This document shows positions 22,491 to 33,858 of a stretch of DNA of 64,000 nucleotides, one piece after another (position 1 is the stretch's first letter; every line of letters begins with the position of its first letter). Location: NCBI GenBank assembly GCA_963989245.1, contig OZ022348.1:75001-139000 (forward strand), given 5' to 3'. The notes under the pieces were generated by a model, which worked only from the letters and a program-made list of their open reading frames with translations, had not been told where the DNA came from and made no database searches. The DNA comes from Nansenia antarctica. Taxonomy: Eukaryota > Chordata > Actinopteri > Argentiniformes > Microstomatidae. The translations under genes were made by a program, and so were the position numbers.

Positions 22491-23384
22491 TGAGCTGTAT
22501 GAATGGTACCTGCTGCAGGGGAGCCAATCTTAGATAAGCAGAACACTTGATTACCAGATTCAAGCACTTGTCCTGACAGCAGACAGAATAGTGTCTGGGG
22601 GCGTTAGTGTTATTCATTGGTTAAGACAAAGAGAGCAAAACAAATCTGAGACATTTCACGATTCAAATACAAAAAGGAGAAAGTTGACAATGCCGGAAAA
22701 ATAGCTTTATAGAAAACACATGAAAACATTTTAACATTGGGTTGAAAGGGTATACAGCTGCCATACAGAGACAAAACAAAGAAGATTGATTCAATTATTT
22801 GTGTTTTTCAGTCTAGGAGTCGCTAGTGACGATTATGAGGCAGAGAGTGAGAAATACAGTATGCTGGAACACATGATCACTGACAACACTGCATTGTGCT
22901 TATGGGTGGTGGAGTACACACTGAAATGTACTTTTGATTGATAAACTTCTGTCAATGATTGACAACTTTCTTAGGGAAAGCACACCAGAGTTTATTGTTG
23001 TATTGCTTACACCACCGTCTTGGCTTTCCGTAATCAAAGCCATGAGAATCTGTCTTTGACCCAAAAGAAAAACAGTCATAAAAACAAGTTCACAGACATT
23101 AGATTGAGCTCATTGTACTTTGGTCTCCTTGTCCTCCTTTGTTGTGTGTCACGTCCCTCCCACTCCTGCCTCTATACAGGTGAGACAGAGTCAATCTCCA
23201 CACAGATGAGAGGATATCCACCAAACAGACTGCAAGATCACAAATGGGCAGAAGGGAATGTGAGATATCATCTATTACGGTAAGTGTTCTTACGACATAC
23301 TTCATAGGTACTTCAAGGGTATTGGTACCAAGCTTCCTCGTTTATTCATAAGGGTTTTAGGTTTGCACATTGGGTGTGAGTGTT

Positions 23385-23742
23385 TTGCTCACACAAAACA
23401 CGGTGCAGCAGCTTTGCAGCACACTGCTGCATGCTCCTGGAACAAACTCCCTGAAGAAATCAAACAGGCCCAAACCCTTAAAATATTTAAATCTAAGCTA
23501 AAAACCTTAATGTTTTGCACCAGTTATGATTAAACACAAACACTTCTATCAATGTCTTTTTTCCATTAACTATTGTCTTTTTAAATGTTTTATCTATTTA
23601 CTTCTTATATTTGCTTTTATTCATTGTATTTTTTTTTCCTCTTGCTGTAATTTTAAATAATGTATGTAAAGCACTTTGAATTGCCCCTGTTGTATGAAAT
23701 GTGCTATACAAATAAACTTGCCTTGCCTTGCCTTGCCACTTA
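23385..23742 (+). mobile_element. LINE 3' fragment
   Basis: The plus strand encodes a degraded WNSLPEEIKQAQTLKIFKSK-like C-terminus, as found at the end of L2/Rex-type LINE ORF2. A 3' UTR (AAAGCACTTTGAATTGCC, CTATACAAATAAACTTGCC) and a (CTTGC)n tail follow. Confidence 0.8.
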
Positions 23743-24043
23743 GAGTACTTTTATACTTTTATACTTTTATACTTTTATTGCTTTTATAAGACAGCCTATC
23801 GTAGCACATTATGGGATGTAATAATCCAGATCTATGGGTTAGGGTTTAGGTTCTCTCATTGTGCATAGTAGTAAGTAACTATCTACAGTATGTACGATAC
23901 CTGCTTATTAGTCGGTTAGTCGATGTGAAGTGTTATTACCTAGTGAATGATGAGTGTCTAGAAAAACGCTATATAAGTCTAATGTATTATTATTATGTAT
24001 TATTATATCATTCAGCAGCAGAGTTGCCACACTGCCATAGCCA

Positions 24044-27000
24044 ATGAGCTCGGCCCAGCAGCTTCTCCGTTCCCAGCGGGAAGTGCTTCTGGAGTGGACC
24101 CACGTCCACCCGGCGCCGCTGCTGCGCTGGCTGTGCGATGCCGGGGTGCTCAGCCACGCCCTCTACCTCTCCCTGCTGGAGCGCTCAGCCTACAACGCCG
24201 TGGCCCAGGCCCTGGAGGCGGTGTGCGCCAGCGAGGAGAGCAGCCGCGGGTTCCTGCAGGTGTTGAGGGACGTGCAGGACTACTACTGCGATGAGCTGCA
24301 GGCCTGGACGGAGAGACACTGCAGGGACCAAACACCCCGGAGACCGGAGCCCACGCCTGGCAGAGTGGAGGGTAAGGCTAAGGGAGACAGGAGCCCACGC
24401 CTGGCAGAGTGGAGGGTAAGGCTAAGGGAGACAGGAGCCCACGCCTGGCAGAGTGGAGGGTAAGGCTAAGGGAGACAGGAGCCCACGCCTGGCAGAGTGG
24501 AGGGTAAGGCTAAGGGAGACAGGAGCCCACGCCTGGCAGAGTGGAGGGTAAGGCTAAGGGAGACAGGAGCCCACGCCTGGCAGAGTGGAGGGTAAGGCTA
24601 AGGGAGACAGGAGCCCACGCCTGGCAGAGTGGAGGGTAAGGCTACGAGGCTGCTGCATTGGTTGCATAATGTTACAAAATGCCAAGTTTGTGTTGTTGAA
24701 TCAAACCTCATCAGATGCGACTTTTTGCTGAACCAGAACATCCACACAAACATGGCATCTTGTAACATGATTAGAGGAAAACGGATTAATTAATGGTTGT
24801 AGGTTGTAGTGACCAAATGCAGAGGGATGGAGTTGAAGAAAATGATGTGTTGAACCGGATTTATTGAACTAGAATGTTATGGGAAGATTATTAACAGGGT
24901 CCAAATCATGTAAACATCACTGAATAACTTATATTGCACCTTGTGCAGCAAAAGCCTTAATGTCCTGCCAAGTTCTCCGAACTTTCAGAAAAGACTGGCA
25001 AGCAGATGTGTGTACGTGCCACTTCTTACTCTGAGTCAGCAAAAGAGAACCCATCCATTGTATACAGTAGACAATACAATACTCTTTCAATCTGTTAAGA
25101 CATGCAGTGTCAAAGACCAATACCTGTAGTCATTGTATCAACACAGTCTAGGGTCTGCCTGACTCTTGTTTGTTTTTTTGTTTTTTACAATGGTGCATGT
25201 TTAATCATCTAATATCCACAGAGAAGAAGAAGCCAAAAAGCCCCATTGCAAAACTGTTCAAGATCAAGAGCAAAGGATTCACTGTGACCCCTGAAGTCAA
25301 AGGTACAAACACCCTAACCCTAACCCCCCAAGGTACAAATGCATTGTTATCTCTACTGCTCTCTAACCTGATTTAGTGCACAAACAGTGAAACATTCAAA
25401 ACCATCTCTACCTTTATAATTCAGTTGAGGAAGAGTTGAAGCCTCGAAGGAGTGTCAAGTCGGCTAATCTCAGAGGTAGGTAGATCGATTCAATAGTTGA
25501 GCAAATCTGTGTACTGCAGACATTAGTCAACTGTTAATGATCATTATTTGCATCACATGTTCATGCTACAGGTAATGCCTCCATGTTATCTTCTTTTGCA
25601 GTTCCTCTTTCAGCCCACAAAACAACCCTTCTGAAACGCACAGAGCAACTGAAATGTTATGCAGAGGGCGTTGGAGAGGATTCCAACTCTGCTTCTCACA
25701 TTGAGATCCGCTACACCGACCTCTTCGTGACAGAGGACAACGAATCGTTTGACAGCAGCCAACATGAGTACTTCACCCTGGCCAGTCGCCGGGCGCGCAT
25801 CTACGCCCACCAGGCCTGCCAGCGCATTCGCCCGAGCCATCTGCTGAGTCCCCAGGGCGTAACAGGCCGCCCCCCTAAACGAGTGAAGGTGAAGGGCATC
25901 GCTGGCATAGGGAAGAGCGTGGCAGTGCAGAGGTTAGTCTACGAGTGGGCACTGGGGAAGAACATGCGAGAGTTCACCTGTCTGTTCGACCTCCGCTTCC
26001 GTGAGCTCAATCTGATCGAAGCCCCGCTGAGCTTACTGGACCTGCTGGGAAACCGATTCCTCTACCTTGAGCCGGTTCTACCGGACCTCTTGGCCTCACC
26101 GGGCTCTTTGCTCTTCATCCTGGACGGGCTGGATGAGTTTAAGTACCACTTGGACTGGGACGCTCCAGACAAACACATTCATGTGCAGTCTAAGGTGCCG
26201 GTAGCAGAGCTGATGGTGGCGTTGATCAAGGGGAGTCTCCTTCCAGAGTCTTCCGTCATCCTGACTTCCAGGCCGTCCACCGAAGCCCCCAAGCGGTTCT
26301 TCCAGCGATGCTGTGTGGTGCTGGGCTTCGAAGAGGACCAGGTGAAAGAGTACACCTCCAAGTTCTATAAGGACGCCACAGTGGCTGAAAATGTGTACGA
26401 CTACATCCGGCGCAATGACAGCCTCTTTGTGCTGTCCTTTATCCCTCTCTATTGCTACATCATCTGCACCGCCTTGGCTGAGTTCTTCTCCAAAGGGAAT
26501 CTGGACGGTGGCGACTCACAGTCTCTAGAGTTAACCCCACCCAGCACAGTCAGTGAGGTTTACTTCTGCTATCTGTTTACAGCTGTCAAGCACCATGCGC
26601 TGAGAGGGAAGGCTGAGAGGAGCACCCCCAGGTCGGAGATACTCTCTCTAGTTAGGGAGCAGCTGACAAATCTGGGAAGGTTAGCTTATGAAAACCTCCT
26701 TAAAAGCAAGATCATGTTCGACAGACGGGACCTGGAGAGCTATGGTCTCACGCCGGTGGATATCCAGAGCACCTTCCTCAGTCAGATACTGGTGCTTCTG
26801 AAAGAGGAGACGGTGGAGATGTTTTCCTTCTTCCATTTGACCGTCCAGGAGCATCTGGCCGCCCTGTATTGTGCAATCAACCTCTCCAAACAAGCAGATG
26901 TCATCCAGGGTCTAAACTTCTGGTGCTTTGGGGAACTGCCACCTCTGTCCACCACGTCCACACCGCTACTGAGTCCAGACCTCCACCTGGACCAGACCAG

Positions 27001-28668
27001 AGTGGAGGAACTGCAAATGTTCACTCGGTTCTTCATGGGGATTCTCCGGACCAGACTAGACGGCCAGTTGGATGGACTGGTTCTGTTGGATGGACCTCTG
27101 GAGGTCGGTGAGGAAGGGGAGGACATCGCCACCAGGCTGGGTATCTGGTTCCAGACCCAGTTCAAGAACAGGGAACTAGCCAACCAAACAGCACTGAACC
27201 TGCTCCACTGTCTGATGGAACTGCACATGGAGGAGGTCACCAGCAGGGCGGCGCCAGAGATCAAGAGACTGAATCTGTTTAAGATGAAGCTGAGCGTGGT
27301 GGACTGTGCAGCGCTCCACTACGTGCTGCAGTTCTCCCCTCACAAACTAGAGGAGCTCAACCTCGGCTATTCCAACATTGGGAACCGAGGACTCAGCAGG
27401 CTGGGCCCGATACTGCACCGCTGTGAATCTCTCTTGTGAGCACTTCTCATCTTACTTTTATTTTATTTTATGCATAATGGTCAACTCTTTACCAACTTTA
27501 CATTAATTGATACATAATCGATTTGCTTTAGCAATTTCAGACCACTGTGGTAGTATGGTAGTATTTCTACAAAAGACGTGTGTACACTGAACAAGTACAT
27601 TCATTATCAAACTAATAAATAGAGGACTCACAAGATATATATGAAATAACTCATTGATCGATACACTGAAAATAAATAAATGTTTTTTTCCACTTTCAGT
27701 TTGCGATACAACTGCCTGGACCGGGAGGCAGCCTTCTTAGAATCTGCTGTTTTGAAATCGAATGAGTGTCAGGTGAAGAAGCTGTTGTAAGTGACTCTAA
27801 TGTTTGTATGAATGTTTAACCAAGTTAAGCTAAGCTAATTCACTCGTGTGAATTATCAGTTCAATTATCTGTCTCTGCCCTATAACAATTATAAACAGAG
27901 TGCATTTTTAATTGCTTTCTAAGTTATCATAGGAAAATGTTAACATGTTGAAACTGTATCTTTTCAGTTGTATATATCCCTCTCATGTCACACTTTTGAT
28001 CTACTCTCTTGTGTCCCATCTCAGTATGTGTGGTAACAATTTGGGACCTGAAGGGGTTTTGGAACTGTGGAAAGCTCTGGAACAGAATAGCACAGTGGAA
28101 GAACTCTACCTGGACATCACTGGTATCACAGAGAGAGGAACAGAGAACATGGTCAAATGCCTTAGCAAGAACACCACCCTGAGGACACTAACGTAAGAGA
28201 GAGAATAACTTAAACGTATTTTAATGTTGACAATGTTGCTCTACATAGAGTCACACTGCCCTCTAGTGTTTTATACATTTGTTGCAATGAAAATGTCTGA
28301 CATCTTTCTGGTTACTGGTCCCTCCCAGCATCGTGGGGAATGACCTCGGGGAGGTGGGGAAGAGGAGGCTGAGGGAGCTGCAGCGCCAGCGCCCAGGACT
28401 CCGGATCATCGGGAACTTTGTGGACGACCTGGGACTGTTGCAGGCCTACCTGGACTGGGTGGAGGAGATCCGGGCTGACCGGGACCAAATGGACTCTGTG
28501 AAGAACGCAGATGCCCTGCAGTCTGTCCTGAAGGGGCTCCGGGTGGGAGATGAAGGAGGGGAGGGTGGGGGAGGAAGGAATGCAGCCAAAGCCCAGGAGC
28601 TGGAGGCCAAGATTCTGGGGCTGCTGAAATCGCCCCAAAGCGCTGGTTGGAGGGAGAGGATTGCTTAG
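24044..28668 (+). CDS. NLR family protein (CARD-like, NACHT, LRR)
   Basis: Cytosolic innate immune sensor of the NLR class. Exons: 24044-24371, 25222-25302, 25425-25475, 25602-27435, 27700-27786, 28025-28192, 28329-28668. All phases agree and predict 962 residues. Residues 1-110 are helical with Leu/Trp spacing like a death-fold (CARD-like) domain. Exons 2-3 are a basic linker. The large exon holds NACHT: Walker A GIAGIGKS near residue 252, Walker B LLFILDGLDE near 322, VILTSRP sensor, and the FSFFHLTVQEHLAALY winged-helix/HD2 signature near 561. LRRs follow (LEELNLGYSNIGNRGL, MCGNNLGPEGVLEL, IVGNDLGEVGKRRL), then a 90-residue tail rich in Gly, Glu and Lys with no known motif. I do not recognise a specific ortholog; an NLRC-type gene is the best description. 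The exon 1 donor is tandemly repeated downstream. Confidence 0.88.
24361..24645 (+). repeat. 44-bp tandem repeat copying the NLR exon 1 donor
   Basis: About six and a half copies of a 44-bp unit. Each contains the end of exon 1 (CACGCCTGGCAGAGTGGAGG) followed by its donor GTAAGGCTAAGGGAGACAGG. The functional donor is at 24371/24372. The others are intronic copies, each of which looks just as good. Confidence 0.95.
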
Positions 28669-28678
28669 CTCCCGCGTG

Positions 28679-28912
28679 GGTTAGGGTTAGGGTTAGGGTT
28701 AGGGTTAGGGTTAGGGTTAGGGTTAGGATAGGGTTAGGGTTAGGGTTAGGGTTAGGATAGGGTTAGGGTTAGGGTTAGGGTTAGGGTTAGGGTTAGGGTT
28801 AGGGTTAGGGTTAGGGTTAGGGTTAGGGTTAGGGTTAGGGTTAGGATAGGGTTAGGGTTAGGGTTAGGATAGGGTTAGGATAGGGTTAGGGTTAGGGTTA
28901 GGGTTAGTGGAG
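28679..28912 (+). repeat. Interstitial telomeric repeat block
   Basis: About 230 bp of (GGGTTA)n, with a few GGATAGGGTTA variants, starts about 10 bp after the NLR stop codon. Confidence 0.98.
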
Positions 28913-29249
28913 TTGAGATGTGAAGCGTCATAACGTTGGACTGTATACTGTGTAATGATATTGGCTATTCATGTTTTGATGATCATATGTTCTGTGAATT
29001 ACTCAGCTTTTCTTTCTCCTGTTGGATAGAGCTCTAGGCCAGGCCCTACGGTATATGAATCAGAACATGCTAGTATAGTATAGTATAGTGTATATTATAT
29101 ATGTATATGTATAGTGTTTGTAATGTGTGGTATTTTTGCTTGCTTCTGTACATTGAGTTAGAGATGTTTCAATATATATTACAAATTGTGTTGGTGAAAA
29201 TTACATGACATTTTTCTTTTAATTTTAGGGAAATTCAACAAGTGATGTG

Positions 29250-32200
29250 TAACAAGTTGTTTAGCCCCTTTCACACAAGCCTTCCCAGTAGATTCCAGGG
29301 ATTTCCAGTGTCTGCATATGTCTGAACGCGACTGACCAGGGAAATCCACTCGGGCAATTACCCTGGTCACAACAGCGCGATCACAGACATGAGCGGTCGC
29401 ATCTCTCAACGCTCCTCCTGCTACAACAATGCAACAGCAAGGATTATTCCACATTTTCTCCTGTTCCTTCTGTGGATTACGGATTTATACATTAAATCAC
29501 CACAGAACTTACATCTTATGGAGAAGGAGACAAACTTTATTGGAAAAAATGAGACCCATAGCGACTTTTATCTCCACGCCGCAAAGAAGTATATAAATTT
29601 CGGAACGGCAGCTATTCACACAACGTTGACTGCTGACCTGACGCGGAAAAACAAGCCCCCGGCAGGTAGAATGGACCGAAGGACCATGATCTGTCTCTAT
29701 CTACTTCTCTCGGGAGACATTCAGCTGACAAACCGGTCAAACCGGTCAAACCGGCATCAGCAGCGGACTTCCTGGATTCAGATGAGGCTAACAAAACAAT
29801 GGGTAGCTATGCTAATAACATTACCCCCCCACCTAACTTCCACCAGCTATCTAGTGAACACAGAGGCCTCCCCCACCCGGCGACGACCCCCCCCCTCCCC
29901 CCTCCCTCCCCCACCCGACGACGACCCCCCCCCCCCCCCCCTTCTCCACCCGGAGACTCTCTAACGAAACCGTTGAACAATGGGCGACCCCCCCCATCCC
30001 CCAATCCTCAACGTGACGATGACCAGAATGGTGGTGACTATTTCCAAGTCAAGGACATGAACTCTCTATTTGGACACAGCAGTAAGGGCCTGCATATTGT
30101 TCACCTTAATGTGAACAGTCTTGTGCCTAAACTGGACCAAATCAGAGAAATGTTCCATGACAGCAAGGTTCACATTTTGAGCTTCTCTGAGACCAAGTTT
30201 GATGAATCAATCAAAGACCCAGAGATTGAAATAGTTAACTACACAGTCATCAGAAACGACAGGAACAGGTATGGGGGTGGTGTCTGCATGTACATTCACA
30301 ACGATATTATCTTTAACACCCGGTATGACCTGAATCGTGACAAATTAGAATCTGTTTGGGTTGAAATTATCTTTAACAAAGCAAAACCGGTGCTGGTTGG
30401 TACTATCTACAGACCTCCCGATCAGAATGATTTCTATGATATTCTTGAGGGGTGCTTGGATGACGTTGACTGTGTGGAAAAGATTCTTATTGGGGATTTG
30501 AACACGGACATGCTCAGAAATGAAGCATCCGTTTTCAAATCCTTCACTAGGTTTTCTGAATTGCACGGTCTCCGTCAACAAATTACCAAACCCACTAGGG
30601 TGTGTATTTCTACTCAAACCACCATAGATCTCATTCTAACATCGGATGAGTCCAAAATCTCCAAGAGTGGGGTTATTGTATGTGGGCTAAGTGATCATTA
30701 CATGATCTTTTGCACTCGTAAAAAACATAAACCCAAGGCTGGCGGTCATAAAACTGTTACCACTAGATCCCTTAAATCCTATTCTAGTGAGGCCTTAAAC
30801 CATAAACTGGAGAAACAAGACTGGTTAGATGAACTAAAATGCACACAGGTTGAAGAGGCATGGCTAGGTTTCAAAACCAAATTCCTAAATATTATTGACA
30901 GTATAGCCCCCATGAGAACCACCAGGGTTAAAGCCCGATCGGAACCATGGATGAATTCGGACATTCTAAATGCTATGAAAGTCAGAGACCTAAAATGCTC
31001 TGAAGTTCAAAAATGCAAATCAAAATTAGTGAAACACTTAAACGAAGATCACAAAACCCACTTTGAGAAAATTAAAAAACAATGCAACAAACTATGCAAT
31101 CAGGTAATTACCATGACCAAATCTGCTAAGAAAGAATACCTCGATAACAAAATCGAAGAAAACTTAAACAAACCACGTGACCTTTGGAAGCTACTTAATA
31201 GCCAACTAGGTTGCAGCCAAAAACTCAAAACCAGGTCTACAAACATCAGCATAAAATCTGGAGATTCTCTCCTTACAGACAAGCTGGATGTGGCTAAGTG
31301 CTTAAACACTTTCTTTACAACCATAGCCACTAAATTAGTTAACAACCTACCACCCCACTCAGGGCGTTATGGTGTAGAGCACATCCGTGCGTTCTACAAT
31401 AAACTGGGTGTACGCAAAGATGATTTTAAACTCTCCATGGTGTCAAACGATGAGGTGTTTAAAAAGCTGGGCGCTCTACACTCAGAAAAGGCCGCGGGCC
31501 ATGACAATATTCCAGCCAGATTTCTAAAAGACTCAGCTGCCTCCATTACCCCAATCATCACCCACATAATAAACCTCTCCATCAAACAGGGACACGTCCC
31601 CCTTGACTTTAAAATAGCAAGGGTAACCCCACTGTATAAAAAAGGAAGCAAATTAGACCCAGGCAACTACCGACCTGTTTCTATTCTTAATTCCATCTCG
31701 AAACTTATGGAAAAAATAGTTTATGAACAGGTTGATAGGTACCTTACCGAAAAAAATCTGATGTATGAATTTCAATCAGGATTCAGAACATCCCATTCCA
31801 CTGACACATGCCTTCTCTATTTGAACGACCACATCAACCATGAGGTGGACTCGGGCAAGTACTGCGGCATGGTCATGCTGGACCTCCAGAAGGCCTTCGA
31901 CACAGTAGATCACCACATATTGTTAGATAAACTGAAAGCAATTGGGTTCGATAGAACATCGGTGAGCTGGATGCAATCCTACTTAGAGGGGAGGGAACAG
32001 GTGGTTAGTGTGAACGGAACACTGTCCCCCCCCCTCCCAGTGACCTGCGGCGTTCCACAAGGAAGCATATTGGGACCCTTACTGTTCCTAATATATGTGA
32101 ATGACATGTCATCAGCATGTGATTGCAATTTGTTCCTGTTCGCGGGTGACTCGGCTCTGCTGGTCTCTGACAGGGACATATTGCAGGTGGAAAAAGCGCT

Positions 32201-33379
32201 AAGCACTGAACTGAGTAGAATCTGCATCTGGCTAGCTGACAATAAACTATCAATACACCTAGGTAAAACTGAAACCATCCTATACGGATCCCCATCTAAA
32301 CTCAGAAAGGCTGAACATTTTAAAATAAAAGTGGGTAACATTAATATCACAAGAAAAGAGGATATTACATACCTGGGCTCCATCTTAGAGGCAAATCTTT
32401 CCGGAGATAAAATGGCAGCAAAAGTAATCAAAAAAGTGAACCATAGAACTAGATTCTTGTACAGGATATCCTCACTTGTCAGTAAAAACACACTGAGGAC
32501 CCTATCAGGAGCTCTCATTCAATGTCACTTCGACTATGCCGTAACATCATGGTACTATAGAACCACAAAGGCCCATAAAACAAGACTCCAGACAGCCCAA
32601 AATAAACTGGTTAGGCTTCTGCTAGGCCTCAACCCTAGGACACATCTAACCGCTGCTCATTTTTTGAGCCTTGATTGGCTAAGAGTAGTTGACAGAGTGC
32701 AGCAGCTTGCACTGGGCCTGGTCTTCAAGATACGCTACACCACAAAGACACCCAAGTACCTGTCAACATACTTCCAAAAAGTGAACAACGTCCACACATA
32801 CAACACCAGAGGAAGCTCCACGAACCACGTTCAACCGCGTTGCACCACAAACAAGGGGTTAAACTCGTTTGCAAACTATGCAGTAAAAATGTGGAACGCC
32901 CTTCCTATAATCTTAAAGGAGTGCAAAACACTGCCCACCTTCAAAACCACTCTCAAAAAATATTTACAGGAGGCTGCAGTCCGTAACTGGACCCTCTAAA
33001 TCAAAAATCAGATTAAAAGACCCGAACTACCCACTGTACATACTTTGTGTTTTGTCCCCCGCCCCCACCTGTGGTGTATGTCCCCACCTGTCCTACCCGC
33101 TGTACATACCTGATGTTTTGTTGTATTGTTCTTCCCATGATGGATGTATTTTTATCTTGTAGATAGTAATAGTTATTTGTCTGTATTATCTTGTAGATAG
33201 TACTAGTTTGTTTTGTCTGTCTTACATGTAACGATGAATTGAGAATCAAGGACCCCAATTGAAATAAGCCAGTGGCTTTCTTGGGTTTTTATCCTGTTAG
33301 TTGACCATGTATGTAATATGTACTTTCATGTACCTACTTCTGCAAATCTTCTAATAAAGTTTTCAATCAATCAATCAAT
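29250..33379 (+). mobile_element. Full-length LINE (L2/CR1/Jockey-group)
   Basis: A non-LTR retrotransposon with a GC- and proline-rich 5' region, one long open reading frame (29799-32999), a 380-bp 3' UTR, AATAAAG and a (TCAA)n tail. The 3' end is clear; the 5' border near 29.25 kb is an estimate. Three further 3' copies of the same family are in this window (14.2, 45.1, 53.4 kb). Confidence 0.9.
29799..32999 (+). CDS. LINE endonuclease/reverse transcriptase, active site mutated
   Basis: An intact 1066-residue ORF. A proline-rich N-terminus is followed by an APE-type endonuclease (HIVHLNVNSLVPKLDQI, SFSETKFDESI, YGGGVCMYI, IYRPPDQ, IGDLNTDM, GLSDHYMI). The reverse transcriptase follows, with motifs NYRPVSILNSISKLMEKI, DLQKAFDTVDH (catalytic Asp), GVPQGSILGPLLFLIYVND, and motif C reading FAGDSALL at residues 781-788. 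In active elements motif C is (F/Y)ADD; here the first of the paired Asp residues is Gly (codon GGT at 32145-32147). The C-terminal region ends KTTLKKYLQEAAVRNWTL. Known family biology predicts that this ORF cannot reverse-transcribe, although it is open over its full length. Confidence 0.92.
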   Translation: MGSYANNITPPPNFHQLSSEHRGLPHPATTPPLPPPSPTRRRPPPPPPSPPGDSLTKPLNNGRPPPSPNPQRDDDQNGGDYFQVKDMNSLFGHSSKGLHIVHLNVNSLVPKLDQIREMFHDSKVHILSFSETKFDESIKDPEIEIVNYTVIRNDRNRYGGGVCMYIHNDIIFNTRYDLNRDKLESVWVEIIFNKAKPVLVGTIYRPPDQNDFYDILEGCLDDVDCVEKILIGDLNTDMLRNEASVFKSFTRFSELHGLRQQITKPTRVCISTQTTIDLILTSDESKISKSGVIVCGLSDHYMIFCTRKKHKPKAGGHKTVTTRSLKSYSSEALNHKLEKQDWLDELKCTQVEEAWLGFKTKFLNIIDSIAPMRTTRVKARSEPWMNSDILNAMKVRDLKCSEVQKCKSKLVKHLNEDHKTHFEKIKKQCNKLCNQVITMTKSAKKEYLDNKIEENLNKPRDLWKLLNSQLGCSQKLKTRSTNISIKSGDSLLTDKLDVAKCLNTFFTTIATKLVNNLPPHSGRYGVEHIRAFYNKLGVRKDDFKLSMVSNDEVFKKLGALHSEKAAGHDNIPARFLKDSAASITPIITHIINLSIKQGHVPLDFKIARVTPLYKKGSKLDPGNYRPVSILNSISKLMEKIVYEQVDRYLTEKNLMYEFQSGFRTSHSTDTCLLYLNDHINHEVDSGKYCGMVMLDLQKAFDTVDHHILLDKLKAIGFDRTSVSWMQSYLEGREQVVSVNGTLSPPLPVTCGVPQGSILGPLLFLIYVNDMSSACDCNLFLFAGDSALLVSDRDILQVEKALSTELSRICIWLADNKLSIHLGKTETILYGSPSKLRKAEHFKIKVGNINITRKEDITYLGSILEANLSGDKMAAKVIKKVNHRTRFLYRISSLVSKNTLRTLSGALIQCHFDYAVTSWYYRTTKAHKTRLQTAQNKLVRLLLGLNPRTHLTAAHFLSLDWLRVVDRVQQLALGLVFKIRYTTKTPKYLSTYFQKVNNVHTYNTRGSSTNHVQPRCTTNKGLNSFANYAVKMWNALPIILKECKTLPTFKTTLKKYLQEAAVRNWTL

Positions 33380-33380
33380 C

Positions 33381-33548
33381 ACAGTGTTACAGTACTACAG
33401 TGTTACAGTACTACAGTGCTACAGTGTTACAGTACTACAGTGCTACAGTGTTACAGTGCTACAGTGCTACAGTGTTACAGTGCTACAGTGTTACAGTGTT
33501 ACAGTGTTACAGTGTTACAGTGCTACAGTGCTACAGTGTTACAGTGCC
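33381..33548 (+). repeat. ACAGTGYT tandem array
   Basis: About 165 bp of 8-9-bp units (ACAGTGTT, ACAGTGCT, ACAGTACT) directly abut the (TCAA)n tail of the LINE. It may be an expanded target-site or tail remnant. Confidence 0.9.
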
Positions 33549-33693
33549 ATTATAAGAACTGCTATGTCACAGAGACATTACTGTTTATTACAATATTATC
33601 TTTTAAACTTTTTGTCACACAGTTAATATCCCCGTCTCAAAATAAAAACATTTCTGACACATTTATTAACACCCACCCTGTGGTTGATGCTGT

Positions 33694-33697
<4 letters not shown>

Positions 33698-33779
<82 letters not shown>
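33698..33779 (+). repeat. (GA)n microsatellite
   Basis: About 80 bp of pure GA dinucleotide. Confidence 0.97.
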
Positions 33780-33781
<2 letters not shown>

Positions 33782-33858
33782 CTTATGTTGTTAGTTGTGC
33801 TCAATACAGTACTGCCCAGTGCATCTTGCAATCGTTGATGTCTCAGAACCTTCTTTAG

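Noticed and set aside
26782..27264. A 160-residue minus-strand ORF
   Set aside because: Antisense shadow of the NACHT exon, without splice or homology support.
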